In this document: positions 9,180 to 16,046 of the stretch, piece after piece | Layout of the letters: each line of letters starts with the position of its first letter | Numbering within the stretch: position 1 is the stretch's first letter | From: Flaviramulus multivorans | GTDB taxonomy: Bacteria; Bacteroidota; Bacteroidia; Flavobacteriales; Flavobacteriaceae | Length of the DNA stretch: 64,000 nt | Assembly: GCF_021728415.1 (NCBI RefSeq) | Contig: NZ_JAKKDV010000002.1 | Span: 620,001-684,000 of the forward strand | Direction: 5' to 3' | The notes under the pieces: generated by a model | The model's database searches: none | What the model was told of the DNA's origin: nothing | What the model saw: only the letters and a program-made list of their open reading frames with translations | Program-made: the position numbers and the translations under genes

Positions 9180-9938
9180 CTATCTTATAAAAACCAAGTC
9201 GGTCTCCGTTGACATGGGTTCGCTAAAGTTGTAACCTTCGTAATTAAATCCTTTAATATCATCAATAGAATCAGCATTCGTATCGATAATATATCGTGCC
9301 ATATAGCCTCGTGCAAGTTTAGCAAAAGTCATAATGGTTTTATACTCGCCGTTTTTTAAATCTTTAAACGTAACATTCACTACGGGTACTTTTAAAGCTT
9401 TTGTATCGATAGCTTTAAAATATTCGTTACTAGCAAGGTTTAAGAACAACTCGTCATCTTCAAGTTCTTCATTCAAGGCTGTTGTAATATCTTTTTTCCA
9501 GAACTCGTAAAGGTTTTTTTTAACCCCAACTGCCATTTTAGTACCCATTTCTAAACGATAGGGCTGAATTAAATCGGTTGGTTTAAGTAAACCATACAAA
9601 CCTGATAAAATACGAACCGTACTTTGTAATTTCTCAATTTTATCTTTTGGAATGGTGTAGGCATCAAAACCTCTATAAACATCGCCACTAAACGCATAAA
9701 TAGCTGGTCTGGAATTATCAGTTGTAAAAGGTAATTGCCACGATTGATTACGTTCGTAATTTAATTGACCTAAAGCATCAGAAATACTCATAAGTTTCGA
9801 TAAACTTCTAGCAGATTTCTTTTTAAGCAACTTATTTAAACGCTCCGATTGAGATAAAAACTGAGCTTCGGTATGTTGTTTTACTGGTAAAGGTGTTTCA
9901 AAATCTAAAGACTTTGCTGGTGATAAAACGAGTTTCAT
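9180..9938 (-). CDS. yaaA: Peroxide stress protein YaaA (UPF0246)
   Basis: A 252-residue member of the YaaA family, which in E. coli lowers free intracellular iron during hydrogen peroxide stress and binds DNA. The family N-terminus MKLVLSPAKSLDF and internal YAFSGDVYRG, LSGLYGLLKP, LASNEYFKAI and FAKLARG are present. I chose the ATG at 9938 over an in-frame TTG at 9956, because a -7 box at 9959-9966 puts the transcript start at or below the TTG. The length is typical. Confidence 0.92.
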   Translation of the reverse strand: MKLVLSPAKSLDFETPLPVKQHTEAQFLSQSERLNKLLKKKSARSLSKLMSISDALGQLNYERNQSWQLPFTTDNSRPAIYAFSGDVYRGFDAYTIPKDKIEKLQSTVRILSGLYGLLKPTDLIQPYRLEMGTKMAVGVKKNLYEFWKKDITTALNEELEDDELFLNLASNEYFKAIDTKALKVPVVNVTFKDLKNGEYKTIMTFAKLARGYMARYIIDTNADSIDDIKGFNYEGYNFSEPMSTETDLVFIR

Positions 9939-9958
9939 TTGTTTTCTTTTTTGCAATT

Positions 9959-9966
9959 CAAATTTA
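9959..9966 (-). promoter_or_regulatory. -7 promoter box for yaaA
   Basis: TAAATTTG on the minus strand, a perfect TAnnTTTG, 21 nt above the yaaA ATG. It decides the start choice for that gene. Confidence 0.55.
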
Positions 9967-10074
9967 CAATTACTAATCTACGTTAAAAACCTTTAACTAC
10001 AAATATTTGTAATAGTCTTATAAACCGAATCTATATTCTTAATTCTCGCTTTATACTAATGAATAAAAAGAATT

Positions 10075-10413
10075 CTACTGTTTTTTAAGCTCCAATTTTT
10101 CGGCAAAATAATCGCAAAAATCTTTCATGGTAGCGCTCATTTTTTCATCTTGAGTGGCTCGGTAAAACGTATCGCTCATCGCCACTAATGTTTGGTGGAA
10201 AAAGACTTTCATCTCATCAACAGGCATTTCCTTTGTCCATAAATCTATCCGAAGTGTTTCCTGTGTTTGAGAGTCCCACACAGCAAGCATCATTGCTTTG
10301 GCTTCCTCATTGGTTATTCCGCCATCTTGTGCTGTCCAAAACAGTTTTTCTGGCACTCTATTTTCGTCCAATTCAACATTAAGCTCTATTTTCGAAGTGA
10401 TTGTATTTGCCAT
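10075..10413 (-). CDS. gldC: Gliding motility protein GldC
   Basis: A 112-residue soluble protein without a signal peptide, recognised as GldC by its ordered phrases ITSKIELNVELDENRVPE, ISWTAQDGG-type WTAQDGGITNEEAKAMMLA and LRIDLWTKEMPVDEMK. In Flavobacterium johnsoniae gldC lies just downstream of gldB and its loss weakens gliding without abolishing it. Here the ATG shares one base with the gldB stop (TAATG), the same gldB-gldC order, so the pair is translationally coupled. The biochemical role is unknown. Confidence 0.93.
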   Translation of the reverse strand: MANTITSKIELNVELDENRVPEKLFWTAQDGGITNEEAKAMMLAVWDSQTQETLRIDLWTKEMPVDEMKVFFHQTLVAMSDTFYRATQDEKMSATMKDFCDYFAEKLELKKQ

Positions 10414-11375
10414 TATTTGCGTGGTTTAAACTTTGAGTTATTGAAAATATCTTCGGTACTTTTTGTTAACATATCTCTTAATGTTATGTCGTTTTGTTGC
10501 ATGTACGCGCGTACTATTTGCCAACCAATATATTGTCCTAATCGCCCTGGTGAATTAGCATCTATGTCTTCTAAATAAAACTTAGTAAAAGGCGCATCAA
10601 CAATAAATCTACCTGGTAATTTTGAGTCGGTGCTAAACAGTAATTCGCGATCCACAAAATAGCGCCAAATGTAAGATTCATTCGCTATTGCCCAATCCAG
10701 TTGATCTTGGTTATAACCTATGCGTTCTGCCTCTGTTTTAAATGGTATCACAACATCTTTAAAATAAAGTAGTTTCCCAAAATAAATCATTTCATCAAGC
10801 AATGTTTTACGTGCTGGATGATAGGTATATTTTTCTGCATAAGCTTCAGCTAAATCAACCACAAGTTGTTCTTTATTAAAATGCGCTCTGATGTATTTAG
10901 GAATCCCACCATAAAACTCATGCTCACTACCTAAATAGGTATCTAAAGCAATTACAGAAATAGTGTCCGTTACAATTACCTTGTTTCTGTAATCAACATC
11001 ATTTGTGGTTGTAATAATTCTTGGAGGATGAAACTCTGGAAAATAATATTTTAAATGATTGAATAAAGATTCAATCTCCATTTCAATTTCATTAAAATTA
11101 GCAAAAGCTTTATCAACTTCCTTAAATAACTGAATTTGTAAGGTATCATTCTTTTTAGCTAACCAAAATGAATCTTTATATTTTTCAGAAAACATAAACG
11201 GGTAAGCTTGCTTTAATTCTGGTAAACTTTCTGCATCAACTTTTGAAAATAGGGTATCAAAGCGTTCTACCTCAATATCCGTATTTATTTTAGCAATTTC
11301 ATCATTCACTTGATTTTCTTGCTTACATGAAAAAACGAAAATCAAAATTAGAATGAAACTTAATTTAGGGCGCAT
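10413..11375 (-). CDS. gldB: Gliding motility lipoprotein GldB
   Basis: A 320-residue lipoprotein (signal ending in FVFSC) with the GldB features VERFDTLF near the N-terminus and a long helical body with FPEFHPPRI, DTYLGSEH-like DTYLGSEHEFYGGIPKYI and QYIGWQIVRAYM. GldB is essential for gliding in F. johnsoniae and has a remote zinc-peptidase-like fold. I prefer the ATG at 11375, which gives a normal lipoprotein signal; an in-frame ATG at 11393 adds six residues. It is transcribed divergently from nadE from overlapping promoters. Confidence 0.92.
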   Translation of the reverse strand: MRPKLSFILILIFVFSCKQENQVNDEIAKINTDIEVERFDTLFSKVDAESLPELKQAYPFMFSEKYKDSFWLAKKNDTLQIQLFKEVDKAFANFNEIEMEIESLFNHLKYYFPEFHPPRIITTTNDVDYRNKVIVTDTISVIALDTYLGSEHEFYGGIPKYIRAHFNKEQLVVDLAEAYAEKYTYHPARKTLLDEMIYFGKLLYFKDVVIPFKTEAERIGYNQDQLDWAIANESYIWRYFVDRELLFSTDSKLPGRFIVDAPFTKFYLEDIDANSPGRLGQYIGWQIVRAYMQQNDITLRDMLTKSTEDIFNNSKFKPRK

Positions 11376-11420
11376 ATAAAACTTAAACAGCATAAATTTT
11401 TATTAATTGAGCGTATGGTT

Positions 11421-11440
11421 TATTTTTGTTAGCAAAGGTA
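11421..11440. promoter_or_regulatory. Divergent -7 boxes for nadE and gldBC
   Basis: On the + strand TATTTTTG (11421-11428) faces nadE; on the minus strand TACCTTTG (11433-11440) faces gldB. Only 4 nt separate the two boxes, so polymerase binding at one should exclude the other. No clear TTG lies at the -33 spacing for either. Confidence 0.55.
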
Positions 11441-11467
11441 CTATTCTTAGATTTAAATTTATAAAAA

Positions 11468-12256
11468 ATGCAGACAGAAAAAGTTGTAGATTATATTGTT
11501 AATTGGCTAAAAGACTATGCTACGAAAGCAGGTGTAAAAGGTTTTGTAATTGGAGTTTCAGGAGGTATAGATTCGGCAGTAACATCAACACTTTGTGCCA
11601 AAACGGGATTACCACTTTTGTGTATTGAAATGCCTATTCATCAGGCTGAAAGTCATGTAACTCGGGCTCAAACACATATAAATCAATTAATGAAACGCTT
11701 TGAAAACGTAAGTCAGACCAGAGCCGATTTAACTCCTGTTTTTGAATCCTTTAAAAAAGAAGTCTCTTCTGATAGAGACCAAGCAACGGTTGATATGGCA
11801 CTAGCAAATACACGAGCGCGTTTACGAATGACAACCCTTTACTACTATGCTGGCTTATATAAATTATTAGTCGCTGGTACAGGTAATAAAGTTGAAGACT
11901 TTGGAGTTGGTTTTTATACAAAATATGGCGATGGTGGCGTAGATTTAAGCCCTATTGCCGATTTATTGAAATCGGAAGTTTATAAATTAGGTGAATTTTT
12001 AAAAGTACCAGAGTCTATTATGAAAGCAGCGCCTAGTGATGGTTTATTTGGCGATGCGCGAAGTGATGAAGATCAAATTGGGGCTTCTTACCCAGAACTT
12101 GAATGGGCTATGAAAATGGATGACGAAGGCAAAACAATGAGTGATTTTTCAGGAAGACAGCAAGAAGTTTTTAAAATCTATAAACGCTTTAACACAGCAA
12201 ATAAACACAAAATGATTCCTATTCCTATTTGCGAAATCCCTAAATCCTTTATGTAA
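11468..12256 (+). CDS. nadE: Ammonia-dependent NAD+ synthetase
   Basis: A 262-residue NadE that amidates nicotinate adenine dinucleotide to NAD+ using ATP and ammonia. The ATP pyrophosphatase loop SGGIDS is at residues 31-36, and VAGTGNKVEDFGVGFYTKYGDG and PSDGLFGDARSDEDQIGASY match the substrate-binding segments. There is no glutaminase domain, so free ammonia or a separate amidotransferase must supply nitrogen. The length is normal for the short form. Confidence 0.95.
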   Translation: MQTEKVVDYIVNWLKDYATKAGVKGFVIGVSGGIDSAVTSTLCAKTGLPLLCIEMPIHQAESHVTRAQTHINQLMKRFENVSQTRADLTPVFESFKKEVSSDRDQATVDMALANTRARLRMTTLYYYAGLYKLLVAGTGNKVEDFGVGFYTKYGDGGVDLSPIADLLKSEVYKLGEFLKVPESIMKAAPSDGLFGDARSDEDQIGASYPELEWAMKMDDEGKTMSDFSGRQQEVFKIYKRFNTANKHKMIPIPICEIPKSFM

Positions 12257-12359
12257 CCAATAATTATTGTAATTAAGTAAAAAATTATTACTTTTACGTA
12301 CAGCTTATTCTCTCAACTCAATTATTTCTTTTAATAATTGTTTAAAAAAGCTTTCAATT

Positions 12360-12992
12360 ATGATAAAATTATTAATAGCAGACAACCACCCAATCACAAG
12401 AAAGGGACTAGAAGTCCTGTTTTCCGCTTCCTCTGATATAAAAATTGTTGGAAGTGTTGATGATGGCAATGCCATCTTAGAATTTATTAAGAAAAACCCT
12501 GTTGACATTATTTTAATGGAAACAGATTTTCCAAACCTTAACGGATTAACCGTATTGAGGTATTTAAAAAATGACTTTCCAGACATTAAAACCATTATTT
12601 TTAGCGCACAACCTGAAGAGGTTTACGCCCTTAATGCCATTAAAGCTGGAGCTTCGGGTTATTTAAACAAATCTGTAAATGTTATTACAATTAATGAAGC
12701 CATTTTAAAAGTACATGATGGTGGCATTTATTTAAGTAACGATTTAACACAACAGTTAGCTTTCGGAAATAGAGTTAGCAATAAAACTGGAACTTTTTAC
12801 AAAAAGCTCTCAACTAGAGAAGCCGAAGTTTTAAAGCTTTTAACTGTTGGTAAAAAGAATAAAGAAATCTCGAAAGAGTTAGACATCAACGAAAAAACAG
12901 TTAGTACTTACAAAGCGCGTTTAATGCGAAAACTTAAAGTTACTAATTTAGTTGATTTAGTTAACCAAGCTAAACTTAGCCAACAGCTATAA
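12360..12992 (+). CDS. NarL/LuxR-type response regulator with a modified receiver site
   Basis: A 210-residue regulator with a receiver domain (1-120) and a LuxR helix-turn-helix (about 148-205: LSTREAEVLKLL, NKEISKELDINEKTVSTYKARLM). The expected phosphoryl-acceptor Asp is Glu54 (LMETDFPNLNG), and the acidic pair that binds Mg is Asp8-Asn9 instead of two acids; the switch Lys is kept (YLNKS). It therefore probably works without normal phosphorylation or in a fixed state. No histidine kinase is adjacent. It is monocistronic and its last 6 bases overlap the convergent dnaG stop. Confidence 0.88.
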   Translation: MIKLLIADNHPITRKGLEVLFSASSDIKIVGSVDDGNAILEFIKKNPVDIILMETDFPNLNGLTVLRYLKNDFPDIKTIIFSAQPEEVYALNAIKAGASGYLNKSVNVITINEAILKVHDGGIYLSNDLTQQLAFGNRVSNKTGTFYKKLSTREAEVLKLLTVGKKNKEISKELDINEKTVSTYKARLMRKLKVTNLVDLVNQAKLSQQL

Positions 12993-14945
12993 AACTCTAT
13001 TTAGTTTTCTAGACAACAACATTTTAAGACCCGAATAGTCTTTTACTTCTTCGAGTATATTTCTATTCGTGTCTTTTTTATTTTGAATGGTTTCTCCTTG
13101 AAATTCCTTTACTTTTTGATCTATTAAAAACACACGTAAGCTTAAAATGGTTTCGCTCACTAATTGTGCAACGCTATGTGTTTTTTCCTTTGGAAAAATA
13201 TTCATCCGATTCCAATTATCTAAGGCATAACGCTCGTCTTCCATTAAAATAGTTGTAATCTCATTAGCAATTTCAGTATCTACAACATTCACAAAGTTTT
13301 TGAGTTCAAAATCTGGATTTTGATTTAGCTTATCAATTATGGTGTAATACAAGGTTTTAAACTGCGAATTTGTAAACTCCATTTCATCATCTTGTAAATC
13401 TAAAAACACTTTTTCAAAAACTTTTGCTTTATGAATTACAGGTTCTAAAATAAGCTCACCTTTATCGTTTTCTTTTAAAACTAAATCTTCAAAATCTTCG
13501 GTTCTGTTTCCATATAGTAGTAAAACCTCAATAATTTTTCGTTCTAAAACATATTGAATATCGACCTTTTTAACGGGTTGCTGGTGTTTTATAACTTCAA
13601 AAGCTTTTTGCTCTTTTTGATACTGCTTGTTTTCTTCTTGAAACTCCTTTTTATTTATTTGAGCCAAGGTACTAAACAACACCTCTTCGCTAATATCCAT
13701 GATTCTAGCGCACTCTTGTACGTAGATTTCTTTTTTAATACGATCGGGAATTTTCGAAATACTATTTACAATATCTCTAACGGTTTCCGCTTTTTTTATC
13801 GGGTCGTTTTTTGATTCTTCAAATAAAACCGACGCTTTAAACTGAATAAAATCCTTAGCATTACCTTCTAAGTACAATGACAATTCTTCAAGCGTGTTTT
13901 GTTTCGCAAAACTATCAGGATCTTCGCCTTCTGGAAAAGTGCAAACTTTTACGTTCATTCCTTGTTCCAAAATCAAATCAATTCCACGTAGCGATGCTCT
14001 CATACCTGCGGCATCGCCATCAAAAAGTACAGTTATGTTTTTAGTAAGCCTATTAATAAGCCTTATTTGCTCTGAAGTTAACGCAGTACCCGATGAAGAC
14101 ACTACATTTTTTATACCCGTTTGATGAAACTGAATTACATCGGTATAACCTTCAACCAAATAGCAATTATCTTCTTTGGCAATACTTTGCTTTGCATGGT
14201 AAATGCCATATAGCACTTTACTTTTGTGGTATATATCACTTTCGGGCGAGTTTACATATTTAGCCGCTTTTTTATCGTTGATTAGTATGCGTCCGCCAAA
14301 ACCTAAAACCCGACCACTCATGCTTTTTATGGGAAACATAACACGACCTTTAAATCTATCAAAACGTTTGTCGTCTTTTATAATAGTAAGCCCTGTTTTT
14401 TCTAAATAATCGATGTTGTACCCTTGTTTTAAGGCTTCATCGGTAAAAGCTTGCCATTCGTTTAGCGAATATCCTAAATCGAATTTTTTTATGGTTTCAA
14501 TGGTAAACCCGCGCTCTTTAAAATAACTGAGTCCTATTGACTTTCCTTGGTCGGTTTTATGAAGTATATTCTGAAAATATTTATTAGCAAACTCACTCAC
14601 TAAATACAGGCTTTCGCGCTCATTGGCTCTTTCCTTTTGCTCGTTAGATTGCTCGGTTTCTTCAACTTCAATATTGTACTTTTTAGCTAGATATTTAATA
14701 GCTTCAGGATAGGTAAAATGCTCATGCTCCATTAAAAAAGCCACGACATTACCACCCTTTCCACTTGAAAAATCCTTCCAGATTTGCTTCACAGGCGATA
14801 CCATAAAACTAGGAGAACGCTCGTCGCTAAAAGGACTTAATCCTTTAAAATTGCTTCCAGCTTTTTTTAGCTGAACAAAATCGCCAATAACCTCCTCTAC
14901 ACGAGCAGTTTCAAACACTTGGTCTATGGTTGATGGTGATATCAA
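12987..14945 (-). CDS. dnaG: DNA primase DnaG with a zinc-binding domain lacking all zinc ligands
   Basis: A 652-residue primase that makes RNA primers at the replication fork. Domains: N-terminal CHC2-type fold (1-100), TOPRIM core (about 250-345, with VEGYTDVI and LFDGDAAGMRAS) and a C-terminal helicase-interaction region. In the N-terminal domain the usual Cys, His, Cys, Cys set is Ser37, Ser40, Asp58 and Ser61, with exact family spacing (LSPFSDERSPSF; KDFSSGKGG), so no zinc can be held by this site. The rest of the fold and the TOPRIM acidic residues are intact, and this is the obvious replicative primase of the window. Confidence 0.95.
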   Translation of the reverse strand: MISPSTIDQVFETARVEEVIGDFVQLKKAGSNFKGLSPFSDERSPSFMVSPVKQIWKDFSSGKGGNVVAFLMEHEHFTYPEAIKYLAKKYNIEVEETEQSNEQKERANERESLYLVSEFANKYFQNILHKTDQGKSIGLSYFKERGFTIETIKKFDLGYSLNEWQAFTDEALKQGYNIDYLEKTGLTIIKDDKRFDRFKGRVMFPIKSMSGRVLGFGGRILINDKKAAKYVNSPESDIYHKSKVLYGIYHAKQSIAKEDNCYLVEGYTDVIQFHQTGIKNVVSSSGTALTSEQIRLINRLTKNITVLFDGDAAGMRASLRGIDLILEQGMNVKVCTFPEGEDPDSFAKQNTLEELSLYLEGNAKDFIQFKASVLFEESKNDPIKKAETVRDIVNSISKIPDRIKKEIYVQECARIMDISEEVLFSTLAQINKKEFQEENKQYQKEQKAFEVIKHQQPVKKVDIQYVLERKIIEVLLLYGNRTEDFEDLVLKENDKGELILEPVIHKAKVFEKVFLDLQDDEMEFTNSQFKTLYYTIIDKLNQNPDFELKNFVNVVDTEIANEITTILMEDERYALDNWNRMNIFPKEKTHSVAQLVSETILSLRVFLIDQKVKEFQGETIQNKKDTNRNILEEVKDYSGLKMLLSRKLNRVL

Positions 14946-15111
14946 TGCAAAATTTTTGTGGATTGTAAATGTAATATAAACTATTGATTTTTGAAATTAA
15001 AGAATATTTAATCTTGATTTTGTAAAAAAATTCAACTAACTTCGTTTAACTGCTGATATAAGTCATTAAAACGACATCATATCAAAACATTAGGCACAAT
15101 TTAAAACAGAT

Positions 15112-15855
15112 ATGAAATTTATTAGGTACTTAATTTTTATTATTTTCTTTTTTGGATTAGGCGATGAATGTTTAGCCCAAGTTAAAAAAGATACCCTGAG
15201 TGTTTTATTTGTTGGAAACAGCTACACATACTATTCCAATATGCCTCATCTTGTATCACTGATTTCAGACAGTACTAAAGTCAAATTAATAACCTCTAAA
15301 AGCACTGCTGGTGGAGCTAAATTGAGCGACCATTGGAATGGCAACAAAGGACTTAAATCAAAAGAAGCAATAAGCAGTGGAAAATACGATATTGTTGTAT
15401 TACAAGGACAAAGTAAGGAAGCTGTTAAGGAAAAGGAAGAATTTCTTATGTATTCTAAAAAGCTATCTGACCTAGTCAAAGCGTCTGGTGCAAAACCGTA
15501 CTTATATGTCACTTGGGCTCCACAAAAAATTCCACAATATCAAGAAACAATAACAGAAACGTTTCAACAAGCATCAAAAGTAAGTGATTGCGGACTTGTT
15601 ATGGTCGGAGAAGCTTGGAAATTGGCTAAAACATTAAGACCGGATATACAATTGTTTTTACCAGATGGTAGTCATCCAACAGATTTAGGAGCGTTTTTAA
15701 CGGCTTGTACCTTTGTGAACACTTTTTCAAAAGAACTGCCTAAAAATCTACCTGACAGGTTTTTTATAACTGATTCCGATGGAAAGGAAGTTATGATTTT
15801 TAGGGAAGATTCTTTAGAAATTACCTTTTGTCTAAAGGTGGTTCAAAGTTTATAA
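15112..15855 (+). CDS. Secreted SGNH/GDSL-like hydrolase
   Basis: A 247-residue protein with a signal peptide (cut near Ala-Gln at about residue 23). Block I is FVGNSYTYY with the candidate catalytic Ser, IVVLQGQS is the third strand with its oxyanion-type residue, and DGSHPTDLGAFL supplies the Asp-x-x-His dyad. It resembles the GNSYT subgroup of SGNH hydrolases, usually esterases acting on small acyl groups of glycans. It is monocistronic and followed 10 nt after the stop by a GC-rich palindromic repeat, an arrangement resembling a gene cassette. The substrate is unknown. Confidence 0.75.
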   Translation: MKFIRYLIFIIFFFGLGDECLAQVKKDTLSVLFVGNSYTYYSNMPHLVSLISDSTKVKLITSKSTAGGAKLSDHWNGNKGLKSKEAISSGKYDIVVLQGQSKEAVKEKEEFLMYSKKLSDLVKASGAKPYLYVTWAPQKIPQYQETITETFQQASKVSDCGLVMVGEAWKLAKTLRPDIQLFLPDGSHPTDLGAFLTACTFVNTFSKELPKNLPDRFFITDSDGKEVMIFREDSLEITFCLKVVQSL

Positions 15856-15864
15856 AAAAACAGT

Positions 15865-16029
15865 GCCTAACAACGTGTATAATTAATTGCGGTCGGAATT
15901 TCAAACTGGAAATTCCTGCAATTAACTATCTTCGGTACAAGCGGACATTTTCCGTTTTTGGCCAGCGCGCCAACTCGCCCGCTGCTTACGCAGACGGCGT
16001 GCCACTAATCATATACAAACACGTTAAAC
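15865..16029. repeat. 165-bp GC-rich palindromic repeat with attC-like ends
   Basis: The element begins GCCTAAC (15865-15871) and ends GTTAAAC (16023-16029), fitting the RYYYAAC and GTTRRRY core-site patterns of integron attC sites. AACGTGTAT near the left end is answered by ATATACAAACACGTT near the right. Inside, TTAATTGC (15883-15890) pairs with GCAATTAA (15918-15925) around a GGAATTTC/GAAATTCC hairpin, and CGCCCGCTGC pairs imperfectly with GCAGACGGCG (about 15976-15997). Its right half is far richer in GC than its surroundings. No integrase is in the window. It may equally be a Bacteroidota intergenic mobile repeat. Confidence 0.6.
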
Positions 16030-16046
16030 GAAACTTTTAAAAAATC

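Noticed and set aside
12257-12359. Imperfect palindrome AGTAA...TTACT before the response regulator
   Set aside because: Short and AT-rich; not above what chance gives in this sequence.
15828-16040. Open frame covering the hairpin repeat
   Set aside because: The composition follows the palindromic repeat, it overlaps the SGNH gene end, and the peptide has no domain; treated as non-coding.
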